Origin: Myxococcales bacterium 68-20 | Lineage (GTDB): Bacteria > Myxococcota_A > Polyangia > Polyangiales > Polyangiaceae | Assembly: GCA_001899635.1 (NCBI GenBank) | Contig: MKVQ01000027.1 | Span: 124,001-188,000, forward strand | DNA: 64,000 nucleotides | Direction of reading: 5' to 3' | Part shown: piece by piece, positions 39,446-47,855 of the stretch | Numbering within the stretch: position 1 is the stretch's first letter | Layout of the letters: each line of letters begins with the position of its first letter | Notes under the pieces: model-generated | Database searches by the model: none | Seen by the model: only the letters and a program-made list of their open reading frames with translations | Told to the model about the DNA's origin: nothing | Program-made: the position numbers and the translations under genes

Positions 39446-40396
39446 ATGCCCCGCACGCTTCTCTCGATCGCGCTCCTCGCCTGCGCTGCGACGAGCGGAT
39501 GTTCCCCCTCGTCCACCAATGGCAAGTCCGCGCCGGCGCCGGCGCCGGCATCGCCCGACGACGATCGCGACGCGGCCGCGAGCGCGGACGGCGCCGTGTC
39601 GAGCTGTCCAGTCGCGGGCAAGGGCGTCGTCGCTGGGACGGTCACGCATCCGGCCCTGCTCGAGGCGTCCGGCCTCACGGCGAGCACGCTCACCCCAGGC
39701 GTGCTCTGGACGCACAACGACTCCGGTGACAGCGCGCGAATCTTCGCGCTCCGTGCCGACGCGACGCTCGCTGCGGAGGTGAAGGTTGCAGGCGCCGACG
39801 CGAACGACTGGGAAGCGATCGCGGCAGGTCCGTTCGAGGGAGCGCCGGCGCTCTACATCGGAGACATCGGCGACAACCCGAAGTCGCGCGCCAGCGTCAC
39901 GATCTACATCGTGCGAGAGCCGTCACTCACGCCACCACCGACGAGCGTGACCGTCGCGAAGCGGCTCGATCTCACGTACGAGGACGGCCCGCACGACGCC
40001 GAAGCGCTGCTCGTCGATCCCACGGACGGCACCATCGTGATCGCCACGAAGAACCTGAACGGCAAGAGCGGCATCTACGTGGCCGACACGAGGCGATCGG
40101 TCCTCACGCTCGCGACGACACTCGATGGCCTGCCGTGGGTCACCGACGGATCGGTGTCGAAGGACGGCCGGCTCGTCGCGCTGCGGACCTACGGCACCGC
40201 CTTCGTATGGATGCGCGCGCCGGGGACCACTTTGGTCGACGCGCTCCAGGGGACGCGTTGCCCGCTCTCGCTCGAAGGCGAGCCCCAGGGCGAGGCCATC
40301 GCGCTCGCGAACGACGGAAGCTCGTACTTCACGCTCTCGGAGAAGAAGGACCAGCCGCTCTGGTCGTTCACGCTCACGCCGCCGACGCCGCGCTGA
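39446..40396 (+). CDS. beta-propeller lipoprotein
   Basis: 316 residues with the lipobox ATSGC. A spacer of about 40 residues leads to a propeller-like domain: HPALLEASGLTASTLTPGVL, LWTHNDSGDSARIFALRADA, ANDWEAIAAGPF, LYIGDIGDNPKSR and GPHDAEALLVDPTDGTIVIA. The motif with NDSGD, DWEAIA and GDIGDN is shared by a family of secreted six-bladed propellers of unknown activity, sometimes called esterase-like or PE-PGRS-like. The acidic loops suggest metal binding. The gene is followed by the GACGCC repeat and a Rieske gene. Confidence 0.82.
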   Translation: MPRTLLSIALLACAATSGCSPSSTNGKSAPAPAPASPDDDRDAAASADGAVSSCPVAGKGVVAGTVTHPALLEASGLTASTLTPGVLWTHNDSGDSARIFALRADATLAAEVKVAGADANDWEAIAAGPFEGAPALYIGDIGDNPKSRASVTIYIVREPSLTPPPTSVTVAKRLDLTYEDGPHDAEALLVDPTDGTIVIATKNLNGKSGIYVADTRRSVLTLATTLDGLPWVTDGSVSKDGRLVALRTYGTAFVWMRAPGTTLVDALQGTRCPLSLEGEPQGEAIALANDGSSYFTLSEKKDQPLWSFTLTPPTPR

Positions 40397-40402
40397 TCCC
40401 CA

Positions 40403-40467
<65 letters not shown>

Positions 40468-40489
40468 AGTGGAGTAACATCCCGCGCTC

Positions 40490-41644
40490 ATGGTCGAACG
40501 CCGTGGCCGTCCGTTGACACACGCCGAGGTCGAGCCCGTGCTCGCACCGCTCGCGCAGGCCCGGCCGTTTCCTGCACGCGCGTTCGTCGACGAAGAGGTC
40601 TTCGCGTTCGAAGTGGCTTCCATCTTCGGCCGCGCGTGGATCTGCGTCGGACGCGTGGACGAGGTGGACCTTCCCGGGCAGTGGATTCGCGAGAGCGTCG
40701 CCGGCGAACCGATCCTCGTGGTTCGAGGCCCCGACCTCCGCCTCCGCGCCTTCTTCGACGTCTGCCGCCATCGCGGAGCGTCGCTCGTCGGTCGGGAGCC
40801 GTGTGGTCGCGACGCGCGCCTCGAGTGCCCGTACCACGGCTGGACCTACGAGCTCGACGGCCGACTCGCCGCCGCGCCCTTCGCGCCTCCGCGCTTCGAT
40901 CGCACAGCACATGGCCTGCGCGAGGTGCGGGTCGATCTCTGGAGAGGCTTCGTGTTCGTCTGCCTCGACGACGACACGCCGGCGCTCGTCGACTGGCTCG
41001 GCGAGCCGCCCCCTTGGCTGACGGAGCACACGCTCGGCGCCCTCCGTCGCGCGCGACGAACGACGTACGAGGTGAACGCGAACTGGAAGCTCCTCGTCGA
41101 GAACTTCCAGGAGTCGCATCACTTCACTCGTGTCCACCGCGCGCTCGAGCGCCTCACACCTGCGCGAGAGGCGCGCTCGTGGCTCGGCAACGGCCCGTGG
41201 CTCGGCGGAACGATGGAGATCGCGGACGCGGAGACGGTGTCGATCAACGGCTCACGCCACGGGCGGCCGCTCATCGTGCGAGCCGATGTGGAGGGCGCAC
41301 GTCCGCGCGTGTTCGACGCGATGCTCTTCCCCGGGCTCCTCACGAGCCTGCAGCCGGACTACCTGCTCACTTACCGGCTGACGCCGCTCACGCCCGCCCG
41401 TACCCGCGTCACCGCGGACGTCTACCTCCATCCAGCCGCGTTCGCGGTGGAGGCCGAGCCACGCGACGTCTTCGACTTCTGGGATCGCGTGAACCCCGAG
41501 GACAAGGCGATCTGCGAGGACCAGCATGCCAACACGTCCTCGCGCGCCTTCGCTCCGGCCTGTTACGCCGTCGTCGAGGAAGGGGTGCACGCGTTCGATC
41601 GGATGGTCGCTGCGGCACACCGCGACGCGCGCAGCGTCGAGTGA
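40490..41644 (+). CDS. Rieske-type aromatic-ring-hydroxylating oxygenase alpha subunit
   Basis: 384 residues. The Rieske 2Fe-2S motif is complete (CRHRGASLVGREPC start, second pair in LECPYHGWTYELDG). The mononuclear-iron site is NWKLLVENFQESHHFTRVH, with the facial His pair. The C-domain is of the SRPBCC type. Such enzymes hydroxylate or demethylate aromatic and quaternary amine substrates and need a reductase. No ferredoxin, reductase or beta-subunit gene is nearby. The layout is closest to choline-monooxygenase-like or phenylpropionate-type alpha subunits. Substrate unknown. Confidence 0.94.
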   Translation: MVERRGRPLTHAEVEPVLAPLAQARPFPARAFVDEEVFAFEVASIFGRAWICVGRVDEVDLPGQWIRESVAGEPILVVRGPDLRLRAFFDVCRHRGASLVGREPCGRDARLECPYHGWTYELDGRLAAAPFAPPRFDRTAHGLREVRVDLWRGFVFVCLDDDTPALVDWLGEPPPWLTEHTLGALRRARRTTYEVNANWKLLVENFQESHHFTRVHRALERLTPAREARSWLGNGPWLGGTMEIADAETVSINGSRHGRPLIVRADVEGARPRVFDAMLFPGLLTSLQPDYLLTYRLTPLTPARTRVTADVYLHPAAFAVEAEPRDVFDFWDRVNPEDKAICEDQHANTSSRAFAPACYAVVEEGVHAFDRMVAAAHRDARSVE

Positions 41645-41647
41645 TGA

Positions 41648-42175
41648 GTCGGACGCTTCCGTTCTCCATCGTCCGCCACCTCTCGAACCTACCGAGCTGA
41701 ATGGCTTCGAAGCGATGCTCCGAGAGCTCGGCTAGCGAGCGGCCGGCTCGAATGGCCGAGCTCGAACGCCTCTGCGGTCGCGGTCGCGGGCACCTCGACG
41801 CTCACGAGCACGTCGCCGCTGGGTGCTCTCGCGCTTCGGTGGCAGGCGATCGACACCAGGTTCTGCCCGGTCGCGCTCTCGATCGCGAGCGGCGCCGTGG
41901 TGCGCCCGTGCGCGGGCTTGGAGATCGGCTCGCTTCGCGGCGAGGGCGTGGCGATCGACAACGCGCGAAGAAACGATGCCCTCTCGGTCGCGCTCGCGCT
42001 CGCGCTCTCGGGACAGATCGACATCGCGCTCTGGTCCAGGCTCGCGCTCGTGATCGACGTGGGCACCGCTTCACCGTTCACGCGGTCTCCTTTGAGCTAC
42101 AGCTTCGGTACGCCAGCATTCGAAACGCCCGCTGTGGGTGGACGTTTCGGGCTCACTCTCGCGCTCCGTCTGTAG
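41648..42175 (+). pseudogene. 5'-truncated barrel-like protein, remnant of module C
   Basis: The frame ending at 42175 is open back to a stop at 41645-41647, just after the Rieske gene, but has no good start codon. It encodes about 175 residues that match the C-terminal half of the barrel-like proteins of modules A and B. ALRWQAIDTRFCPVALSIAS and VVRPCAGLEIGSLRGEGV correspond to ALFWATVPLDVCLDTGRAK and LCARAEPGIVRIGYDG of module A. The C-terminus, SYSFGTPAFETPAVGGRFG, recalls the module B end. Signal peptide and N-domain are missing. An internal GTG start at 41897 would yield only 92 residues. Confidence 0.75.
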
Positions 42176-42259
42176 CTCGAGCGCAAAGACCGAATCATTC
42201 GTGATCAAGAAATCTCGCTCGAGTGATCTCCAGCGCAAGTCGCGGCGATTGCCCGTGTT

Positions 42260-42847
42260 GTGACTGCAGCACTACAGAAGGCGGACCTGCCTCCTGAGTC
42301 ACGCACCTACCCGATCGCGCGGATGGACCGTCTGGCGTCTCTCTTCGAGACCCACGCGGCTTTCGTCGCGCGCGCGCTCCGACGTCTAGGGATACCGGAT
42401 CGGGACGTCGAGGACGGACTCCAGGAGGTCTTTCTCATCGCTCAGTCGAAGCTCGATGCAATCGAGGCCGGTAAGGAGAAGTCGTTCCTCTTCGGCATCG
42501 CGCGCCGTCGTGCGTCGACACTGCGAAGGTCGCTCGACCGTGCCTCACGGCGCAACGAGCTGTCACTCAACGACATCGAGACGAGCGAGCCACCGCCGGA
42601 CAGCGCCGAGTGGACCGAGCAACGACGTGCTCGCGCCTTGCTCGACGAAGTGCTGGACGCACTGCCGCTGGACCTACGCACCGTGCTCGTTCTTCACGAG
42701 CTCGAAGAGATGGAATCCGCCGAGATCGCCGAGATGCTCGGGATCCCGACCGGAACCGTCGCGTCGCGCCTCCGCCGCGCACGCGAGAAGTTCGAAATCG
42801 AAGCTGACCGTATGCGAGCGCGGCTCGCCATCGAGGATGAGCGATGA
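42260..42847 (+). CDS. ECF-type RNA polymerase sigma factor, module C
   Basis: 195 residues from GTG; an ATG at 42323 (MDRLASLFETH) is an alternative. Region 2 is FVARALRRLGIPDRDVEDGLQEVFLIA and region 4 is RALLDEVLDALPLDLRTVLV followed by HELEEMESAEIAEMLGIPTG. It is closely related to the module A sigma factor and shares the RALLDE and LHELE segments. The stop overlaps the next gene as ATGA. The gene is intact although its upstream barrel gene is broken, so either it is still used or it has been released from control. Confidence 0.92.
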   Translation: MTAALQKADLPPESRTYPIARMDRLASLFETHAAFVARALRRLGIPDRDVEDGLQEVFLIAQSKLDAIEAGKEKSFLFGIARRRASTLRRSLDRASRRNELSLNDIETSEPPPDSAEWTEQRRARALLDEVLDALPLDLRTVLVLHELEEMESAEIAEMLGIPTGTVASRLRRAREKFEIEADRMRARLAIEDER

Positions 42848-43374
42848 ACCGCTACAGGCACGACCCCAATGCTCCGAGCCATCTACGAAGGCTCATGGAG
42901 TCTGCGGGCGGGGACGACCTGGACGCGCGGGCCCGGCGTCGGGTAGCCGAACGCCTCGGGATCATGCCGATGGCGATCCCGCCGGCCAAGTCGGACCTCG
43001 ATCCGATCCGGCGATCGAGCTCGTTGGTGTACATCGGGACGATCACGCTCGCGGCGCTGGCGCTGTTCGGCGGCGGCGCGGGATACGTCGAGCGGACGGA
43101 CGCGGGGCCAGCGCCCACGCGCGCAGCGAGCACGAGCGCCTTGCCGGTGGCGACGTCGGTCGAGCCGTCGTCGGTGGTCATGCCACTGTCCACGACACAC
43201 GCCAACTCGGTTCCAATCGGCTCGATCGTCTTCACCTCCGAAGGCTCCGTCATGCGCGTCGACCTCCAGGGCGCCAAGCCTACGGACGACTGCGTCCGGG
43301 TCGCGCCATCGAAGGCGCACGTCCAACCCTTCGCCGCCCCCACGTTCAGCACGCGCGTGACCGTGCGCCCGTGA
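42844..43374 (+). CDS. single-TM partner of the module C sigma factor, without TPR
   Basis: 176 residues. The N-terminal cytosolic part (LRRLMESAGGDDLDARARRR then VAERLGI) matches the PRSLLEAGRMDGPAPDALER plus LGRLGL part of the module A partner. One membrane helix follows (SLVYIGTITLAALALFGGGAG) and then about 95 residues of Ser/Thr/Ala-rich outer sequence with one Cys. The TPR-like domain found in modules A and B is absent; the protein ends where that domain would begin. No TPR remnant is obvious in the 213 bp that follow. It is probably an anti-sigma-type protein or a decayed one. Confidence 0.75.
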   Translation: MNRYRHDPNAPSHLRRLMESAGGDDLDARARRRVAERLGIMPMAIPPAKSDLDPIRRSSSLVYIGTITLAALALFGGGAGYVERTDAGPAPTRAASTSALPVATSVEPSSVVMPLSTTHANSVPIGSIVFTSEGSVMRVDLQGAKPTDDCVRVAPSKAHVQPFAAPTFSTRVTVRP

Positions 43375-43587
43375 GGAGCGTCACGACGCCGGCACCGTTT
43401 CGGCTCTGAAGCTGCGCGCCCGCGGAGCGCGCGACGACGAGTGCTCGATCGAGGCTGGACTCGCCGAGGGAGCGCGTGCTCGTCGCTCGGCGCCACGGTG
43501 GCAACGTGCTACGCCACCGGCGGAAGACATGTTCGCGTTCGATCGGACACGCGCGGCGCGCCACCGCGACGCTCGTGAGGCAGAGCG

Positions 43588-44409
43588 ATGAGCCGCCTCT
43601 GCGGGATCTGGGGGCGGCCGTACGTCGATCTATCCGAGCTCGTGGGCACCTCGTCCTTCGAGGCGATCGACGAGGAGATCGTCTGCGCCCTGCCCCGCGT
43701 CGAGGCCTCGTACACGGGCGGCAGCTTGAAATGGATGGGCGTCACCGCGCCGTGGGTGAACGCAGATCCGTACGCGGACTACATGCAGGTGATCGAGAGC
43801 TTCTCGCGCGAGGAGCTCGTCCGCTTCGTCTCGTACGGAAAGGAGCCCGAGGGCTTCGACCCTGACGCGCCCGAAAAGCACGCCTTCGGCGACGAGACCG
43901 ACAACCCGCTCTCGCGCGAGCAGATGCTGTACTTGAAGTACCGCTACGGGGTCTATTTCCCCTGGAAGGTCTGCTACCACCTCCTCGAGAACGATCGCTG
44001 GGAGGACAAGCACTCCGGCGAAGGCAAGGACTTCACCGAGGAGGCGCGGCGCCTCTTCCCGCGGACGGTCGCCTTCATCGAGACGCTGCCATTCGAGGAG
44101 ATCGGCCGCTGCGTCCTCTTCGGGATCGAGGCCAACGACCACGCCCCCGCGCATCGTGACTCCGAGCCTGGCAAGGCGCTCACGATCGCGCAGTCGATCT
44201 CGTTCGACCCGCGCGGGAACAAGCGCTTCTACGTGTGCGATCCGAGCGGCGAGAACAAGACCGTCGTCGAGACACCGATCTACTGGTTCAACGACATGGA
44301 CTACCACGGCGTCGAGCCCGACCCGTTCTTCCGCTACTCCATCCGCGTCGACGGCGTCTTCGAGAGCAGCTTCGTCGAGCGCATGCGCGCCGCCCGACGC
44401 TCGACGTGA
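43588..44409 (+). CDS. 2OG-oxygenase-like (double-stranded beta-helix) protein, copy 1
   Basis: 273 residues, no signal peptide. It has a close paralogue at 61609-62439: both share ASYTGGS, DNPLSREQMLYLKYR / TELPLSRRQMLWLKFR, then VYFPWKV and a near-identical end, FFRYSIRVDGVFE. The likely iron ligands are HRD in FGIEANDHAPAHRDSEPGKA and the His in YWFNDMDYHGVEPDPF, with Arg of FFRYSIRV binding 2-oxoglutarate. The pattern is that of aspartyl/asparaginyl-hydroxylase-like folds, but I do not recognise the exact family. The gene stands alone between module C and a histone-like gene. Confidence 0.78.
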   Translation: MSRLCGIWGRPYVDLSELVGTSSFEAIDEEIVCALPRVEASYTGGSLKWMGVTAPWVNADPYADYMQVIESFSREELVRFVSYGKEPEGFDPDAPEKHAFGDETDNPLSREQMLYLKYRYGVYFPWKVCYHLLENDRWEDKHSGEGKDFTEEARRLFPRTVAFIETLPFEEIGRCVLFGIEANDHAPAHRDSEPGKALTIAQSISFDPRGNKRFYVCDPSGENKTVVETPIYWFNDMDYHGVEPDPFFRYSIRVDGVFESSFVERMRAARRST

Positions 44410-44481
44410 TCGAGCAAGACGACGAGCGTACCTTCGCGCAGCGTCGTTTCGGGGTATAGACCACCTCGAAAGCCAAGCTCC

Positions 44482-45126
44482 GTGTCGAGCACCATCTCAA
44501 ACCCGAAAGCCACGTCGATGTCCAAGCCGAAGCCTGCCTCCAAGACCAAGTCGAAGTTGAAGTCGAAGTCCGCGCCCGCCCCCAAGGCGAAGGCGAAGGT
44601 CGCACCGAAGGCGAAGGCGAAGGCGAAGGTCGCACCGAAGGCGAAGACCGCACCGAAGACGAAGGCGAAGACCGCGCCGAAGGCGAAGGCGAAGACCGCG
44701 CCGAAGGCGAAGGCGAAGACCGCGCCGAAGGCGAAGGCGAAGGTCGCACCGAAGGCGAAGACCGCACCGAAGACGAAGGCGAAGCGGAACCTGACGGAGA
44801 ATGCTCTGGGCGAGCTCGAGCAGTTGCTCGGACCGACCCTCCGCGCCTATGCGGAGGAGGAAGCGAGCATCCTGCAGCGCGCCAGCCAGCACCCGAAGCT
44901 CGGAGCGCGGTTCGTGGAGGAGATGGCGCAGAGCGATGCCGCCATCCCGAAGAAGTACCGAGCGCCGTTCCACGAAGCGATGGCGGGCGTGAACGTCGCC
45001 GCCCGCGCCACGGCAGTCGTGAAGCGGATGGAGAAGTACTGGGGAAGACGCCTCGACGCGGAGACGAAGGAGAGCATTCGCGCCGACGTCGCGGCGATGT
45101 ACCGAGGTGATGCCTCGCCGGAGTGA
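44482..45126 (+). CDS. histone H1-like Lys/Ala/Pro-rich protein with a C-terminal helical domain
   Basis: 214 residues from GTG, or 202 from the ATG at 44518 (MSKPKPASKTKSK). The first 105 residues are a repeat of Lys, Ala, Pro and Thr (APKAKAKTAPKAKAKTAPK type), as in eukaryotic H1 tails and bacterial Hc1/AlgP-like proteins that bind DNA by charge. The last 105 residues form an acidic, helical globular part (LGELEQLLGPTLRAYAEEEA, VNVAARATAVVKRMEKYWG) that I do not recognise. It is likely a nucleoid-associated protein, with the globular part acting in oligomerisation or partner binding. Confidence 0.82.
   Translation: MSSTISNPKATSMSKPKPASKTKSKLKSKSAPAPKAKAKVAPKAKAKAKVAPKAKTAPKTKAKTAPKAKAKTAPKAKAKTAPKAKAKVAPKAKTAPKTKAKRNLTENALGELEQLLGPTLRAYAEEEASILQRASQHPKLGARFVEEMAQSDAAIPKKYRAPFHEAMAGVNVAARATAVVKRMEKYWGRRLDAETKESIRADVAAMYRGDASPE
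44581..44786. repeat. AAG/GCC-rich tandem repeat coding the basic tail
   Basis: Nested 12- and 24-bp units such as GCGAAGGCGAAG followed by ACCGCGCCGAAG repeat about nine times, with three nearly identical 24-bp copies between 44668 and 44741. The unit length keeps the frame, so the tail can grow or shrink without loss of the protein. Confidence 0.88.
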
Positions 45127-45437
45127 CGCACGCCATGCTGTCCGCCGGGCTTCGCGCAGACGAGGACGGCGGACGGTCGCCCCCCGGCGCACGGCGTGAT
45201 TCTCGTCGAGTCGAGCCGAGTGGCCACGTTCGGCCATCACACGAGACCGCGCGACCGGATCGCGGTCTCGTGCACCGCCTGTCAGGACGATCCTGCGGCG
45301 TGACCGATGGCACAATGTGGCCCAGGCCCCGAACGACCGCGCCTTCAAATCGAGCGAGCAGGCGCATCGTCACCTGCGGTCCGTTGCATGCATTGGAGGC
45401 CGCTCGCACGGCTACGAAGTCAGCGACGGAGGTCGGA
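45127..45437. other. 311-bp gap before the DUF3160 gene
   Basis: No coding frame is convincing here. It holds the hairpin described separately and presumably the promoter of the DUF3160 gene, whose ribosome site GGAGG lies 6-10 bp before its ATG. Confidence 0.6.
45240..45272. terminator. perfect 12-bp hairpin after the histone-like gene
   Basis: CACGAGACCGCG pairs perfectly with CGCGGTCTCGTG around a 9-base loop. It lies 114 bp after the histone-like gene and 166 bp before the next start, fitting a terminator. It lacks a T-tract, so a role as an operator cannot be ruled out. Confidence 0.65.
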
Positions 45438-47663
45438 ATGGAACGGCTGCGGAGGTCCCTCGGGGTGGTGGCGATGCTGCTCGGCGTCGCGTCTGGATGT
45501 GACTCGAGCCCTGCGCGGAGGCCGGTGGATCCCGGCGTCGCCGTGACGACGACCATCTCGGCAGAGCGGCAGCGGGAGCTGGACGAGCTCCAGGCGCAGC
45601 TCGACGCGGTGAAGGACCTGGATGCGGCCGGCTTCGCTGCGAAGTACGCAGTGCCGTTCACGACGACGCTGGGCTACGACCCGCTCACCGCCAACGGCCT
45701 CGATCGGATCAAGACGTCGAGCTTCGCGCTCAGCGCGAACGAGGAGGCCGCGCTCGGAGCGAGGGGATTCGTCACCACCGATCGCAAGCGCTTCCCGAGC
45801 TTCATCTACGGCTACCAGAGCATCTATACGGACGATCTGCCGGTCTACGTGTCGGCGGATTCGATCCTCTATGCGGTGCACGAGTCCTTCGACGAGGTCT
45901 TGAAGGCCCTCGAGCAGTCGGTCCTTCGCTCGAAGCTCCAGCGCCTCCTCGGCAGCATGCGCACTGCGCTCACGGCCGGAGCCGCAACGGGGATCTCCGC
46001 GGCTGCGCGGGCCGACACCGACTTGTACCTCTCCGTGGCCGCCAGCCTGCTCGCGGGCAAGCTCGAGGCGCCGGTCGCGGGCGGTGATGCCGGTCTGGCG
46101 AAGGAGCTGTACGCGAAGGCGACCGCCGCCTCCGGAGCGAAGGTGGTCGTGCTCTTCGGCGTCGATCGCGAGGTCGATTTCTCACAGTTCGAGCCGCGCG
46201 GTCACTACACGGACACCGAAGAGCTCAAGACCTACTTCCGCGCGATGATGTGGCTTGGCCGCATCGATCTACGCCTGCTCGAGACGCAGCCGGACCACAC
46301 GCAGGTGTTCCGTCGCAAGCAGCTCGAGGCCGCCTACGTGCTGCGAGCGCTGATGAACGACGCGGCGGTGGCAGACTGGAAGAGCATCGACTCGACGATC
46401 GGCGGGTTCGTCGGCGAGCCCGACAACATGACCCTGCCGCAGCTCGACGCGCTGCTCGCCGACCTGAAGATCGGTGACGCCACCCAGCTCGCGACGCTGT
46501 CCGACGCGACGATCGCCCAGGCGATCGTGAACGGCGGCTACGGCGCGCAACGGATCTCGAGCCACATCATGGTGAACGGGCTGGGCAGCGGGACGATGCC
46601 GCTCTCGAGCACGTTCCTTCTCATGGGCCAGCGCTACGTCCTCGACAGCCACGTCTTCTCCAACGTGGTCTACGACCGCGTCGCGCGCGGCGAAGTGAAG
46701 CGCATGATGCCGAACCCGCTCGATGTCGGCTTCGCGGCGCTGAAGAACGATCAGGCGGGGCTCTTGCTCGGCGCAGAGCTCGAACGCTACCGCTACGCGC
46801 CGGACCTCGCATCGATGCGCATCGTCGCCGAGGCCCACCCGAAGGAGTTCTGGCAGGCGAACCTCTACAACGAGTGGCTGTCGATGCTGCGGGCGCTCTC
46901 GCCGACGCCGGACGTCGCGAACCCGACCGCGGTCGGGCTGCCGCGCGTCGCCGGAACGGAGGCCTGGGGGCGGCGACTCCTCAACACGCAGCTCGCGTCG
47001 TGGGCGGAGCTCCGGCACGACACGATCCTGTACGCGAAGCAGTCGTATACCGGCGGCGCGGCATGTGAATACCCGGACGCGTACGTCGATCCGTATCCCG
47101 AGCTCTTCACGAGGCTCGCGGGCTTCGCCTCGCACGGAGCCACCCTGATGGCGGAGCTGAAGCTTCCGGACGAGGACCTCGTGAGGATGGTCACCGCGTA
47201 CTTCGAGCAGGTGCGCAGCGTGGCCGCGACGCTCGAAGCGATGGCGAAGAACCAGCGCACAGGCGCTCCTCACTCCGCCGAGCAGCTCGCGTTCATCAAC
47301 CAGCTCACGTTCGAGAACGGATGCGGCACGCCGACCTTCGACGGCTGGTACGCCAAGCTGTTCTTCGCCAAGGACGCCGCCGTCGAGCTCGACCCGGTCG
47401 TGGCCGACGTCCACACACAGCCAACCGACGAGGTCGGGACTCGGGTCGGCAAGGTCCTCCACGTCGGGACGGGCATGCCCCGCACGATGGTCGTCACCGT
47501 CGAGAGCTGCTCCGGTCCGCGCGCCTACGTCGGCCTCGTCTCGAGCTACCACGAGCGCATCACGGAGAACTTCAAGCGTTTGACCGACGAGCTCTGGGCG
47601 GAAGAGATCCGCAAGGCGCCCCCGCCCGACGTCGACTGGCTGAAGGACCTCATCCAGCGCTGA
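45438..47663 (+). CDS. DUF3160 lipoprotein
   Basis: 741 residues from the ATG preceded by GGAGG; the lipobox is VASGC. The DUF3160 pattern runs across most of the protein: LPVYVSADSILYAVHESFDE, YFRAMMWLGRIDLRLLE, LPLSSTFLLMGQRYVLDSHV, ELRHDTILYAKQSYTGGAAC and GYVEPYP-like DAYVDPYPELFTRL. The domain is largely helical with a buried core, is widespread in Myxococcota and Planctomycetes, and has no known activity. A conserved motif with RHDTILYAKQS suggests a ligand site. Not in an evident operon. Confidence 0.9.
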   Translation: MERLRRSLGVVAMLLGVASGCDSSPARRPVDPGVAVTTTISAERQRELDELQAQLDAVKDLDAAGFAAKYAVPFTTTLGYDPLTANGLDRIKTSSFALSANEEAALGARGFVTTDRKRFPSFIYGYQSIYTDDLPVYVSADSILYAVHESFDEVLKALEQSVLRSKLQRLLGSMRTALTAGAATGISAAARADTDLYLSVAASLLAGKLEAPVAGGDAGLAKELYAKATAASGAKVVVLFGVDREVDFSQFEPRGHYTDTEELKTYFRAMMWLGRIDLRLLETQPDHTQVFRRKQLEAAYVLRALMNDAAVADWKSIDSTIGGFVGEPDNMTLPQLDALLADLKIGDATQLATLSDATIAQAIVNGGYGAQRISSHIMVNGLGSGTMPLSSTFLLMGQRYVLDSHVFSNVVYDRVARGEVKRMMPNPLDVGFAALKNDQAGLLLGAELERYRYAPDLASMRIVAEAHPKEFWQANLYNEWLSMLRALSPTPDVANPTAVGLPRVAGTEAWGRRLLNTQLASWAELRHDTILYAKQSYTGGAACEYPDAYVDPYPELFTRLAGFASHGATLMAELKLPDEDLVRMVTAYFEQVRSVAATLEAMAKNQRTGAPHSAEQLAFINQLTFENGCGTPTFDGWYAKLFFAKDAAVELDPVVADVHTQPTDEVGTRVGKVLHVGTGMPRTMVVTVESCSGPRAYVGLVSSYHERITENFKRLTDELWAEEIRKAPPPDVDWLKDLIQR

Positions 47664-47855
47664 CCCCGCGTCGATGCGCCCGTCGCGGTCGTACGCAGGC
47701 ATGGCGCATACGGCCGAGCTTGTCTTCCTAACGACGGCGCACGCCAGGAAGCGTCCAGCTCGAACATGAGACGGTGACGCACGCGCACCATCGCTCGCGG
47801 CGCGCGCGAGACCGATGGACGTCGGCTCAATCGAAGCCGAACTCACCTAGAATGC

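Noticed and set aside
41701-42204. Independent gene starting at the ATG at 41701
   Set aside because: That frame is Arg/Ser-rich and family-less; the frame ending at 42175 carries the recognisable barrel remnant.
43375-43587. Remnant of the missing TPR domain of module C
   Set aside because: An Ala/Arg-rich frame exists here but no TPR pattern or similarity to the module A or B repeats could be seen.
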